Origin: Chloracidobacterium sp.
Lineage (GTDB): Bacteria; Acidobacteriota; Blastocatellia; Pyrinomonadales; Pyrinomonadaceae
Length of the DNA stretch: 64,000 bases
Direction of reading: 5' to 3'
Assembly (NCBI GenBank): GCA_016716365.1
Contig: JADJWM010000017.1
Coordinates: forward strand, 620,001-684,000
Positions 16,354-25,245 of this stretch are shown here, piece after piece. Below the pieces are notes generated by a model, which saw nothing but the letters and a program-made list of their open reading frames with translations, was not told the origin of the DNA and searched no databases. A program made the position numbers and the translations under genes. Numbering within the stretch: position 1 is the first letter of the stretch; every line of letters starts with the position of its first letter.

Positions 16354-16467
16354 CGGCCGTTCATGGATCGGCCTTGAATAGCCTGCGAATTACAATGCAA
16401 ATCGTCGGGGCTGTGTTCGTTCAATAGACGTCGGCGATCGAGCCGCTGTTTTTTGGAGGAGACCTCA

Positions 16468-16941
16468 ATGGCAAAATTTGACAGCCCGCTCAAAAATATC
16501 CGAATTGCCAGCCCATGTTCGGCAAATTGGGATGAGATGTACGGGAATGAAAGGCGGCGTTTTTGCGGCGAATGTAAGCTTAATGTTTACAATCTTTCGG
16601 GAATGACGAAATTTGATGCCGAGAACCTCATCGCCGCTGGCGAAGGGCGCGTTTGTGTGAGATACTTTCGGCGAACTGACGGCACCGTGATCACGGCCGA
16701 CTGTCCGGTCGGCTGGGAACGGCTGAAGCGTCGGGCGGTTTCAGTGGCCGGAGCGGTGTTCTCGCTATTCATAGCGATCTCTGCCGGACTTCTGTCCGTC
16801 GCGTTTTTGAAAAGCGGAGCGACCTACCTGAGAGAGGTTCGAGAAAGGGTTGTTCCAAAGCCGGAACCGGTGCTGATGGGTGCGATAGCCATGCCCCCGG
16901 AACAAGACCATCCTCCGTCGAACGGTGTGAAGGGATCCTAA
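16468..16941 (+). CDS. Small membrane protein with CxxC-type zinc-ribbon-like domain
   Basis: 157 residues from ATG 16468, which is preceded by GGAGGAG; a TTG 15 bases upstream is not used. The N-terminal domain has five cysteines: PCSANWDEMYGNERRRFCGECKLNVYN, then GRVCVRYFRRTDGTVITADCPVGW. This arrangement is a family I associate with Acidobacteriota and Bacteroidota proteins of unknown function, probably metal-binding. One transmembrane helix (residues about 92-115) is followed by a short Pro-rich tail. The topology suggests a cytoplasmic Cys domain anchored to the membrane. A terminator follows at 17045. Confidence 0.8.
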   Translation: MAKFDSPLKNIRIASPCSANWDEMYGNERRRFCGECKLNVYNLSGMTKFDAENLIAAGEGRVCVRYFRRTDGTVITADCPVGWERLKRRAVSVAGAVFSLFIAISAGLLSVAFLKSGATYLREVRERVVPKPEPVLMGAIAMPPEQDHPPSNGVKGS

Positions 16942-17044
16942 TCAGCCTTTATTGGTTTTGGAACGAAACGAAATGAGCCCTAACGGGCTCGTGAGCCAGA
17001 TTCGCGAAATAGTTTTGGCAATTTTCTATATCGCGGATCGAGAC

Positions 17045-17077
17045 AGCCGCCGACATTTCTCGGCGGCTTTTCATTTT
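17045..17077 (+). terminator. Rho-independent terminator
   Basis: AGCCGCCGA (17045-17053) pairs perfectly with TCGGCGGCT (17060-17068) around a six-base loop, followed by TTTTCATTTT. It serves the gene ending at 16941. A second, T-less hairpin GAGCCC-TAAC-GGGCTC lies at 16975-16990. Confidence 0.8.
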
Positions 17078-17091
17078 GCGGGCCAGCACCT

Positions 17092-18207
17092 CTAATCTTT
17101 GACGTAGTAACCCTGCCGTGCCCGTACCCTCGGGTTGCCCGGAGTCGTCACACCAACCTGCAATCTGACATAACTGTTCGCCGGAAATTCGGACTCGGAA
17201 TAATATTGGACCAGATACTGGGCCCGCAGTTCGTTCGCCAACTGCCTAAATATCCGTTCGAGCAGTTCGGTGTTACGTCGCATGTTGCCGGAATTCTGAA
17301 GCTGATCCTTCAGATCGATCGGCTGAAATCTTGGCAGAAATGCGGTGCCGCCCGTCTCATCCGAAAAGACCTGCATGTTCTCCTGCCCAAATACACTCAT
17401 CTTGTTCAACTGATATGAGCTGCCGGCAGGATTGATCGAATAATGGACCACATCCGCGTCCTGCAGGGCACGAAGCACTTTTTTCCTCTCGTCATTCTTG
17501 GCGACCTGCTGGGCCTGCACGACTAGACTCCCGAGTTTCTTGAGGTCCGGGTCAGGGCCGCGGTCAACGGTCCGCCGTTCGGCCGTTCGCTGGGCCCTCT
17601 GTACGCCCTCGCTGAAATTATCCTCGCCGTCCGAGATCACCACGATCACTTTCCGCCGTCCGTCCGGGGAGTTTGACCGCAGGTAATTAGCGGCCATACG
17701 TACGGTGTCGAAAAAGGCCGTTGCGCCCTTTGTAGTCGTGATCCGCATCACGCTTTCGACCGCGGCCTCGGCCGTATCGCGCCCTGCGATCATCGCAGGT
17801 TTTTGCCCGACGGTGAAGATCGAGGCCCGATCGTCCGGCCGCATGACCTCCCTCAGGAACTTTGCCGCCGTTTCCTGCTGAAACCGAAACATTGGATCCG
17901 TACTCGCTGAAACATCGAACAAAAGAGCGATCTCCAACGGCACTTTTTCGGCATTCCCCACCGAATCTATCAACTGGTTCCGTTTCTCTTCCGCGATCCG
18001 AAAGTTATCCGCCGTAAGGCCGAGAACCGGTTCGCCATTTGCGTCAACGACAGACACAGGAACGACCACCAGCCTTGAGTTGACTTTGATGACCTCATCG
18101 ACCTCAGGCGGTGTCGGCGTCGGCGTCGGCGTCTGTGCGGCGGCTGAGCCGAGCACGCCCGCAAAGCCGGCAAGGATAAGTGTCTTAACAAAGGTGAGGA
18201 TCTTCAT
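17092..18207 (-). CDS. Secreted VWFA-related domain protein (acidobacterial type)
   Basis: 371 residues from ATG 18207, with a signal peptide (MKILTFVKTLILAGFAGVLGSAAA) that ends before a TPTPTPTPP repeat. The N-terminal block VNSRLVVVPVSVVDANGEPVLGLTADNFRI is typical of the VWFA-related domain found in great numbers in Acidobacteriota. The VWA domain follows with a MIDAS-like DVSAST motif and VVISDGEDNF. The C-terminus (QYLVQYYSESEFPANSYVRLQV, then RARQGYY) is the other hallmark of the family. Function is unknown; it is probably extracytoplasmic. An upstream in-frame extension to 18264 lacks a signal peptide and is rejected. Confidence 0.88.
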   Translation of the reverse strand: MKILTFVKTLILAGFAGVLGSAAAQTPTPTPTPPEVDEVIKVNSRLVVVPVSVVDANGEPVLGLTADNFRIAEEKRNQLIDSVGNAEKVPLEIALLFDVSASTDPMFRFQQETAAKFLREVMRPDDRASIFTVGQKPAMIAGRDTAEAAVESVMRITTTKGATAFFDTVRMAANYLRSNSPDGRRKVIVVISDGEDNFSEGVQRAQRTAERRTVDRGPDPDLKKLGSLVVQAQQVAKNDERKKVLRALQDADVVHYSINPAGSSYQLNKMSVFGQENMQVFSDETGGTAFLPRFQPIDLKDQLQNSGNMRRNTELLERIFRQLANELRAQYLVQYYSESEFPANSYVRLQVGVTTPGNPRVRARQGYYVKD

Positions 18208-18335
18208 ATCTGTAGCAGGATAGTGCGGGTCCACAGCGGCCGTCTTACAAACATTAGAGGGCACGCCGACGGAAAAGGTTTACGCCTTATCCTCATTGTG
18301 CCCCCCGAAAGATAGAGCGTTATTACGCCCAACTA

Positions 18336-19301
18336 TTAATTATCGTCATTGCTGACCGGACGAACTTCAACATTCTGGTTCAACCCGCGGCTGACAAGAA
18401 GCTTGACCTCAACCCGGCGATTAGCTTCGCGGCCTTCGAGTGTTGAATTATCCGCAACCGCCTGCAGTTCGCCGAAGCCATATGACTGGCCGATCCGTCG
18501 AAGCGGCACATTGTGCGTCGTCACCAGGTAATCGATAACCGCCTTTGCCCGGCGCTCGCTGAGCACTTTGTTCCGGGCGGCACTGCCGTCCGAGGAAGCA
18601 AAGCCGGTGATCTCGATCACGTAGCCTTTCAGCGAATTTGCAGCCGTCGCGACTTCGTCAAGCATTTGCTTGGCTTCGGGCGAAAGGATCGAGCTATTGA
18701 CCCGGAAATTCACCGTCGTTGTCGACTGGACGACATAATCATCCAGGGCCGAGATGCGCTGGTTGGTCGCATTGACACCGGCAACGGCAGCATCAGCGGT
18801 ATCCTGGGCCGCTTTCGCGCCGCCACGAGCCGCATTCGATATCGCCATAAGCTCATCGATCTGACCCGAAACACGCTTAGCATTCTCTTCCTGCTCGGCG
18901 ATCCGGGCCTCTGCCGGGCTCATGCGCGAATCGATCGACTGGGCAACGCGGAAATCGTCCTTGCCGAAGCGGATCTTGGTCGCCGCTAACGCCCCCGACG
19001 CATCGCCGCGTCCTTCGGCCTCGAGGCTCAAACCCCGGACAAGCTGGGAGGCTGCAACGGCGTCCCCGCCGCCGAAAAAGCCGCCCTTGGTCTTGATACT
19101 TGCACCCGGGCTGAGGATCACTTTCGTGTCCACGCCGACCGAATCACGGACGACAATGCTTTGATCGTCCTGGGCAACGATGACGCCCTTTATCTTGTAT
19201 TTCTGGCCCGGCGCCAGATTCCGAAGCTGGACGTCCTGAGCGAGCATAGTCACGCTTCCGATCGCCAACGCCAAAACAAAAACCGATATTCTCTTGAACA
19301 T
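18336..19301 (-). CDS. OmpA-family peptidoglycan-binding protein
   Basis: 321 residues from ATG 19301, with AAGGAG eight bases upstream. Signal peptide MFKRISVFVLALAIGSVTMLAQ. The middle region resembles a DUF5666-like beta domain (IKGVIVAQDDQSIVVRDSVGVDTKVILSPGASIKTK) followed by an alpha-helical, Ala-rich stretch (SPAEARIAEQEENAKRVSGQIDELM). The C-terminal OmpA/MotB domain has the NFRVNSSILSPEAKQMLDE start, TGFASSDGSAARNKVLSERRAKAVIDYL and the EGREANRRVEVKL end, including the Asp/Arg pair that binds diaminopimelate. It probably tethers the outer membrane or a complex to peptidoglycan. No terminator was found between it and the VWFA gene. Confidence 0.88.
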   Translation of the reverse strand: MFKRISVFVLALAIGSVTMLAQDVQLRNLAPGQKYKIKGVIVAQDDQSIVVRDSVGVDTKVILSPGASIKTKGGFFGGGDAVAASQLVRGLSLEAEGRGDASGALAATKIRFGKDDFRVAQSIDSRMSPAEARIAEQEENAKRVSGQIDELMAISNAARGGAKAAQDTADAAVAGVNATNQRISALDDYVVQSTTTVNFRVNSSILSPEAKQMLDEVATAANSLKGYVIEITGFASSDGSAARNKVLSERRAKAVIDYLVTTHNVPLRRIGQSYGFGELQAVADNSTLEGREANRRVEVKLLVSRGLNQNVEVRPVSNDDN

Positions 19302-19775
19302 AATTGAACTCCTTACCAAACCCTTGTTCATTACTCGCCTGCCAATTGGCGGCCTCGCCCGGCCTTTTCTATACGGCCGCCGCGTCTTTGATGCGTTCTC
19401 AAACCCGAACGCTCCCTCGAAATCCAAAGATCTTATCAAATGCCTTATTACGATGGCGACGCTCCGAAGCGGGCATCCGCCGAGCAAAACCGTATCAATT
19501 GTTGTGCCAAAGAGTCGTGATCATTTACCCAGGATAGTATTCGTTACACTGATTGAACTTAGCTAATTCAGCCCGAGATCGGCAATTTAGAAGGGATGTT
19601 CGTATTCTATACACTTTGGGACGGGATCGTTCGATTCCGTTCCATTTTCGTACATGATTGCTTCGGTCGAGAAAAGAAGGCGGATTGACCAAAACTGTCG
19701 TGTAGGATACACAAAAGTCAGGGGTTTGCCAACAGGTTTTTGCGCGACGAGCAAGCAGCGGACGCTGCCGAAGCC
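19302..19775. other. Intergenic region upstream of the OmpA gene
   Basis: 474 bases between the start of the OmpA gene and the end of the E2 gene, AT-richer than its flanks. A 7-bp inverted repeat GGCGGCC / GGCCGCC (19348-19354 and 19375-19381) lies in the probable OmpA leader. Open frames here (such as one at 19294-19566 plus) have no start signal, and one overlaps the OmpA start. I see no RNA gene. Confidence 0.35.
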
Positions 19776-21524
19776 TCACAAAGAAAAGTCTGTGGTTTCG
19801 AGGTACTGTTTCATCAACGCCAGGAATTTTTCGGCATCCGCCCCGTCGACGATCCGGTGGTCGTAAGTAAGAGCGAAATACGCCATGGTTCGTATAGCAA
19901 TATAGTCGTCTCCATCGGGTGTGGTAAGTACCTTGGGCCTTTTTTCGATCGTCCCTACGCAAAGTATCGCGACCTGCGGCTGGTTGATTATGGGCGTCCC
20001 ATACAACCCCCCGAATACCCCAGGGTTGGTGATAGTGAACGTGCCGTCCGCAACTTCGTCCGGATTGAGTTTCTTTGCCCTCGCCCGATCGGCCAGATCA
20101 TTTGCCGCCAACGCGAGGCCCGACAGCGAAAGGGTGTCTGCCTTCTTTATGACCGGCACGATCAGCCCCCAATCGAGCGCGACCGCCATCCCAAGATTAA
20201 TGTCACCCTTATAGATAATGCTGTCATCAGAGACCTGAGCATTGACGATCGGGAACTTTCTAAGTGCGTTTGTCACCGCCTGGAAGATAAATGGCATGTA
20301 CGTGAGCTTTGTTCCGTAGCGCGACTGGAATTCCTCTTTATTCTTGTTACGGAACTTGGCTACGTTAGTCATGTCGATCTCGTAAACGCTGGTCACGTGG
20401 GCGGACGTACGCTTAGAGAAGGTCATATGATCGGCGATCTTCTTCCTCATCACCGACATTTTCTCCACCCGGTCGCCGGTAACCGGTTTCGGCCCTGCAC
20501 TTGCCGGCGACGCGGCCGGAGCGATCGATGTAGAAACGGCGGGCGGTGACGAGGTCTTTGCACGGCCGACAAGAAGATCTTCGGGCCTAAGGGCCGCTCC
20601 GGTCTCGATGAAGGACATGATGTCATTCTTGGTTACGCGGCCGCTTAACCCCGATCCGGGGATTCGGGTGATATCGATCCCGTGTTCTTTGGCGATCTTT
20701 CGTACAAGGGGGCTTGATCTTGTCCTGCGGAGTTCGTCGATCGATCCGCTCCTATCCGGCGAACCGTTGCCGCCGGCCGCGGCGGCGGCGGTCATAACCG
20801 GCATAGGCTGCTCGATCGGTGCGGCGGCTTCGGCCTTCGGCGCGGGCGATCCGGATGCCAGAGAGGACCCAACAAGGGCAACGACCGCTCCTACTTCGAC
20901 CGTCTCTCCTTCACCCACGCGTATCTCAAGAAGCTTCCCGGCCGCAGGCGAGGGAACCTCAGCATCGACCTTATCCGTCGAGATCTCGAGAAGCGGCTCA
21001 TCTTTTTCAATAGTATCGCCGACCGACTTAAGCCATTTCGATACGGTGCCTTCGGTGATCGATTCACCCATTTGGGGCATCACGACTTCGGTCGAAGTGC
21101 CGGTGTCAACGGTCGGTTGCGGCTGGGCTGTCGCCTCGGTTGCCGCCTGTTCCGACTGTGCCTCATCTGCCGCCGATTCCTTCACGGCCAGGATCGCGGG
21201 GACGGGGACATCTTCGGACGACGTCCCTGAACTTGTTTGGGCCGCGGCCTGGGCTTTCGGTGCAGGATCCGGTGCGGACTGCTCGCCTTCGGCGCCGATA
21301 ACCGCAACCACCGTGCCCACCTCGACCGTTTCACCTTCCTGATGTCGGATCTCGAGGAGTACGCCGGCTCCTGGGCTCGGAACTTCGGCGTCGACCTTAT
21401 CGGTCGAGATCTCAAGGATCGGCTCGTCCTTGTCGATCTTGTCACCAACGGCCTTAAGCCACTTCGAAACGGTGCCCTCGGTGATCGATTCGCCCATTTG
21501 CGGCATTACGACTTCAACACTCAT
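19776..21524 (-). CDS. sucB: Dihydrolipoamide acyltransferase (E2) with two lipoyl domains
   Basis: 582 residues from ATG 21524; GGGAG is about five bases upstream and a TTG at 21536 is rejected. Two near-identical lipoyl domains (each with EISTDKVDAEVPSP around the lipoyl lysine) cover about 1-78 and 126-205, separated by Ala/Pro/Glu linkers. A peripheral-subunit-binding domain (SSPLVRKIAKEHGIDITRIPGSGLSGRVTKNDI) follows, then the catalytic domain with the active-site TYDHRIVDGADAEKFL near the C-terminus. It is the E2 of the 2-oxoglutarate or branched-chain dehydrogenase complex; the exact substrate is not certain. No E1 is adjacent, and an E3 (lpdA) lies 11 kb away. Confidence 0.88.
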   Translation of the reverse strand: MSVEVVMPQMGESITEGTVSKWLKAVGDKIDKDEPILEISTDKVDAEVPSPGAGVLLEIRHQEGETVEVGTVVAVIGAEGEQSAPDPAPKAQAAAQTSSGTSSEDVPVPAILAVKESAADEAQSEQAATEATAQPQPTVDTGTSTEVVMPQMGESITEGTVSKWLKSVGDTIEKDEPLLEISTDKVDAEVPSPAAGKLLEIRVGEGETVEVGAVVALVGSSLASGSPAPKAEAAAPIEQPMPVMTAAAAAGGNGSPDRSGSIDELRRTRSSPLVRKIAKEHGIDITRIPGSGLSGRVTKNDIMSFIETGAALRPEDLLVGRAKTSSPPAVSTSIAPAASPASAGPKPVTGDRVEKMSVMRKKIADHMTFSKRTSAHVTSVYEIDMTNVAKFRNKNKEEFQSRYGTKLTYMPFIFQAVTNALRKFPIVNAQVSDDSIIYKGDINLGMAVALDWGLIVPVIKKADTLSLSGLALAANDLADRARAKKLNPDEVADGTFTITNPGVFGGLYGTPIINQPQVAILCVGTIEKRPKVLTTPDGDDYIAIRTMAYFALTYDHRIVDGADAEKFLALMKQYLETTDFSL

Positions 21525-21547
21525 ATACTCTCCCAACGGTTCTCATT

Positions 21548-22093
21548 TCAACCATTTAGGATACAAGAAACGGCATCGAATAAAAAGAACGGGCGGTTCG
21601 GGCCAGTTCTCGCGGCGGTGTGCGAGATCGCGGAAAGCGGCCAGTCCATTGAGGTTAGACGGTTCCGGCTAGTTATTGGGGCGGAAATGTCATAACATCC
21701 TGGGTGTTCTACGCCCCTGCGAACGGCGGCGAGAATAGTCTCAAAACCGACCACGGATCGCGGCACATGGTCCTTCTCGTTGCCAGCCTTCACGAGGGTC
21801 AGGCCGTCCTTGTCGGCGTTCACCGATACGATCTCGTCCCACGTTGCCATAAATTTGCCATGACGGATCCCGTTCTCGAAAATGCTGACTACCTTTCGCC
21901 GACGGACCATCAAGCCGACGAGGGCAAGTATGTAAACCGTAAGGAATGCGGCGGCTAGTGCGAAGTAACCGATATGGCCCCTCACTAAAAATGCCGCGAG
22001 CATAGCGAAGAAGAAAATTAACGATACCGCGGCGACGATCGCGGCCCGCTGAAGTATGCGCGGCGATGCGGTGCCGGCCGACAAGGCCTCCAA
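21548..22093 (-). CDS. Two-helix membrane protein, unknown
   Basis: 181 residues from a TTG codon; no ATG is available in frame, so the start is uncertain. Two adjacent hydrophobic helices (about residues 16-36 and 41-62) are followed by VRRRKVVSIFENGIRHGKFMATWDEIVSVNAD, which resembles a PH-like or bPH2 domain reading of a membrane-attached protein. The C-terminal 60 residues are less convincing. It lies 36 bases downstream of the DUF4242 gene and 23 bases upstream of the E2 gene on the same strand. Confidence 0.6.
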   Translation of the reverse strand: MEALSAGTASPRILQRAAIVAAVSLIFFFAMLAAFLVRGHIGYFALAAAFLTVYILALVGLMVRRRKVVSIFENGIRHGKFMATWDEIVSVNADKDGLTLVKAGNEKDHVPRSVVGFETILAAVRRGVEHPGCYDISAPITSRNRLTSMDWPLSAISHTAARTGPNRPFFLFDAVSCILNG

Positions 22094-22129
22094 GTGGTTT
22101 ATCTTTACTCTGCAAAGCTGAGACCGGCC

Positions 22130-22405
22130 CTATCCGTTCGCACGTGTCGGATCGATCATAGATCTGACTTCCTCGATGCTGTCTGCCGGGAAACCGCTTT
22201 CGCGGGCGTGCTCCTCAATGAGATCCCTATTCGGGGCCGTATAGATGCAGTAGATCTTGTCGTCGGTCACATAGCTGTGGATCCATTGAATATCGGCGCC
22301 GAGGGCATTCAGGACGCTGCAGGACTTTTGCGAGGCCGCCATCAGGTCGTTTGCCGACATACCGCCGGCTCCGGGGATGTTCCTTTCGATCACGTATTTG
22401 GGCAT
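22130..22405 (-). CDS. DUF4242 family protein
   Basis: 91 residues, full length for the family. It begins MPKYVIERNIPGAGGM and contains VLNALGADIQWIHSYVTDDKIYCIYTAPN and IEEHARESGFPADSI, the DUF4242 pattern. It is a small ferredoxin-like alpha/beta domain; members related to SCO4226 of Streptomyces bind nickel, but the physiological role is unknown. It is divergent from the S9 peptidase gene. Confidence 0.85.
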   Translation of the reverse strand: MPKYVIERNIPGAGGMSANDLMAASQKSCSVLNALGADIQWIHSYVTDDKIYCIYTAPNRDLIEEHARESGFPADSIEEVRSMIDPTRANG

Positions 22406-22517
22406 AGAGGTATTCTTCCTAATCGTAAGAATGAAAAGATCAGATTTCGTGGGCGCCGATTGATGACAATTTCAGGCTAGTCAGTTATTATCACACTAAT
22501 CTTTCTCTGGCAAACCA

Positions 22518-24707
22518 ATGAAAATCAAACCAATTCTACCTGTCTTCTTTCTGATCTGTGTTCTGTCATCGTCGGTCTATTTTCAGGCGTTGACCGCTGC
22601 GGACTATGCCCGAGCGGAGAGCATGCTCTCTTACAGCACGGCTCCTTTGGTCGACCGAAATGTGGTGCGGCCGACCTTCTTGCCCGACGGACGATTTTGG
22701 TACATGGTATTGACCCGCGAGGGGCGCGAATTCGTGCTGGTTAACCCTGCCGACGGCTCGAAACAGATCGGAGACAGCCACGTGAAGATCGGCGTCGCCG
22801 CACCTGCCGGTGGGCCGCAGGGACGCCCTGGTGGGGGCGCTTCCCGTTCTCCTGACGGCAAGCGAGAGGTCTTTATCAAGGATTGGAATCTGTGGGTCCG
22901 CGATGTGGCGACCCGTCAAGAGACCCAATTGACGAAGGACGGGATAAAGGACTTCGGGTACGCGACCGACAACGCGGGTTGGCGTAAGAGCAACCGGCCG
23001 ATCGTCCTTTGGTCACCGGATTCGAAAAAGGTGGCGACATATCAGCAGGACCAGCGGCATGTCAGCGACATGTATCTGGTTTCGACGAATGTCGGGGCGC
23101 CGCGTCTCGAGGCATGGAAATATCCGCTTCCGCAAGATAAGGAGATCATCAAGATCCACCGGGTGATCATCGACACGGAAAGCGGGACGATGGTCAGGCT
23201 TAAGATGCAGCCGGATGACCGTCGCGGCACGCTTTGCGATGACATTACGTGTTCGGGGGGAGCTTTCGACGATAATCAGTGGAGCCCGGATTCGACGAAG
23301 CTCGCTTTTGTTTCATCGACGCGGGACCATAAGGAGGCCAGGTTCCGGATCGCAGACGCGGCGACCGGTGATGTCCGCGACGTTTTCGAGGAAAAAGTGG
23401 CGACACAATATGAATCGGGCCAGGGAGCCATTAACTGGCGATACTTCCCCGAATCGAATGAAGCGATCTGGTATTCCGAACGCGACGATTGGGGGCATTT
23501 GTACCTTTACGATCTTGCGTCGGGAAAGATGAAGAACCAGATCACGCAAGGAAATTTCGTGGTTCTAAGGGTCGTAAAAGTCGACGAGAAGGCCCGGGTG
23601 GTCTGGTTCGAGGCGAATGGAAAGGAAGCCGGCCGCGATCCTTACTTTACTCATCTGTACCGTATCAATTTCGATGGACGGGAGCTCAGGTTGTTGACCC
23701 CTGAAGATGCAAACCATCAGATCACGCTGGCACCAAACGGGAACTATTTCATCGACAATTTCTCGAAGCCTGATGTCCCGACGGTGTCCGTTTTACGCGA
23801 TCTTAACGGACGACTCATTGCAAATTTGGAGAAAGCCGACGTCTCGCGGCTCTCAGCGGCTGGTTGGAAGCCGCCGACACCGGTCAAGGTCAAATCGCGT
23901 GACGGCCGATGGGACCTTTACGGCTTAATGTTCACGCCGTCGAATTTGGATCGTAACAGAAAGTATCCCGTCGTCAACTATATCTATCCCGGGCCGCAGG
24001 GCGGCGGTGTCGGTTCTCGCTCATTCACGCCTTCGCGTTCCGACCATCAGGCATTGGCCGAGTTGGGATTCGTGGTGGTAGTGATCGACGGAACATGCAA
24101 TCCGGACAGGTCAAAGTCATTTCACGACGTTTGTTATGGCAACATGGCCGACAATACGCTCGAGGACCAGATAGCCGGCCTGCGTGAACTAGCGCAGAAA
24201 CGCCCGTATATGGACCTAAACCGTGTAGGGATGTGGGGCCATTCGGGAGGCGGGTTCGCCACCGCAGCAGCGATGTTCCGCTATCCCGATTTCTACAAGG
24301 TCGGCGTCTCACAATCGGGTAACCATGACAACCGCAATTACGAAGATGATTGGGGAGAACGATATATCGGGCTACTTACGAAGATCGAGGGCGGCAAAGA
24401 TAACTATGAGGCTCAGGCGAATCAGGTTTACGCCAAGGACCTCAAGGGGAAGCTGCTGCTCGCGCACGGCGGTATGGACGACAACGTACCGCCACATAAT
24501 ACCTATCTCGTAGTAGATTCCCTGATCAAGGCGAATAAGGACTTCGACCTTGTCATCTTTCCGAACGCCCGACACGGTTATGGTGGCGATAACTGGTACA
24601 TGATGCGGCGTCGATGGGACTACTTTGTAGAACACCTGCTGGGTGCCAAGCCGCCGAAGGAGTACAAACTCACGCCCAAGCAGGATCCGCGAATGGTCGA
24701 CCTATAA
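22518..24707 (+). CDS. S9 family dipeptidyl-peptidase-type serine peptidase
   Basis: 729 residues with a signal peptide (MKIKPILPVFFLICVLSSSVYFQA), so it is periplasmic or secreted. The N-terminal beta-propeller (DPP IV N-like, about 90-440) has repeated WSPDSKK / WSPDSTK blades and the EARFRIADAATG region. The alpha/beta-hydrolase domain has the nucleophile GMWGHSGGGFAT, the aspartate in HGGMDDNVPPHNT and the histidine in FPNARHGYGGD. The S9B/DPP IV-like family cleaves short peptides from N-termini. The gene stands alone. Confidence 0.92.
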   Translation: MKIKPILPVFFLICVLSSSVYFQALTAADYARAESMLSYSTAPLVDRNVVRPTFLPDGRFWYMVLTREGREFVLVNPADGSKQIGDSHVKIGVAAPAGGPQGRPGGGASRSPDGKREVFIKDWNLWVRDVATRQETQLTKDGIKDFGYATDNAGWRKSNRPIVLWSPDSKKVATYQQDQRHVSDMYLVSTNVGAPRLEAWKYPLPQDKEIIKIHRVIIDTESGTMVRLKMQPDDRRGTLCDDITCSGGAFDDNQWSPDSTKLAFVSSTRDHKEARFRIADAATGDVRDVFEEKVATQYESGQGAINWRYFPESNEAIWYSERDDWGHLYLYDLASGKMKNQITQGNFVVLRVVKVDEKARVVWFEANGKEAGRDPYFTHLYRINFDGRELRLLTPEDANHQITLAPNGNYFIDNFSKPDVPTVSVLRDLNGRLIANLEKADVSRLSAAGWKPPTPVKVKSRDGRWDLYGLMFTPSNLDRNRKYPVVNYIYPGPQGGGVGSRSFTPSRSDHQALAELGFVVVVIDGTCNPDRSKSFHDVCYGNMADNTLEDQIAGLRELAQKRPYMDLNRVGMWGHSGGGFATAAAMFRYPDFYKVGVSQSGNHDNRNYEDDWGERYIGLLTKIEGGKDNYEAQANQVYAKDLKGKLLLAHGGMDDNVPPHNTYLVVDSLIKANKDFDLVIFPNARHGYGGDNWYMMRRRWDYFVEHLLGAKPPKEYKLTPKQDPRMVDL

Positions 24708-24740
24708 GGCTCGACCTTCGGCCGGCACCCACAGCGGCGG

Positions 24741-25185
24741 TCAATTCGAAAGCTCCTTGGTTTCCTGTTCCGTTTCGTCCTCGAACAGGCGGCTAACGGG
24801 TGTATGGGGCGGGGGCAGTTCCGCTTCGTGCGCGGCAAGGTCCTTTTGGATCCGTTCGACGGCCGCTTGACCCCCTTTCGAAGTCGTCACGCACTAGTTT
24901 CAACGTGATCTTGCCGTCGTGGTTTGGTAATTCGGCAAGTTTTGCGAATGTCCGCATCCGGATCTCGATCTTCGACCCGCGTCTGAAAATGCCCTTCTTG
25001 AATTTAATGTCTAGGATCTCGCCGATCGGCAGACGCGCCTCCTTAACGCCGCTCGGTATCAGGCCGAAGAGCTTCGATTCGAATTCGAGAACAATGCCGG
25101 CCGCAGAGAATTTCGCCACGCCGTTCACGGACGTTAGCCCGTGCGCAGAATCTGTTTTGAATGGAATGCTGGTAAAAGTACTCAT
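24741..25185 (-). pseudogene. Small conserved-type protein, frameshifted near its 3' end
   Basis: From ATG 25185 (GAAGG upstream) the frame reads MSTFTSIPFKTDSAHGLTSV through KITLKLVRDDFERG. As read, it then runs into a basic, unnatural tail ending at 24793. Removing one G from the G5 run at 24871-24875 moves it to the next frame. That frame gives an acidic, natural-looking tail (AAVERIQKDLAAHEAELPPP, then FEDETEQETKELSN) and a stop at 24741. About 147 residues in total. I do not recognise the family; the beta-rich body (FSAAGIVLEFESKLFGLIPSGVKEARLPIGEI) could be a small membrane-associated or PilZ-like domain. The indel is probably a sequencing error. Confidence 0.6.
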
Positions 25186-25245
25186 GACCTTCACAGACCG
25201 TTCGTCCCTCGATCTCTGGCCGCCTGGTCGGCACGGCCGATCATT

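Noticed and set aside
19294..19566. 90-codon plus-strand frame upstream of the OmpA gene
   Set aside because: Begins inside the OmpA start region, lacks a Shine-Dalgarno and has no recognisable character.
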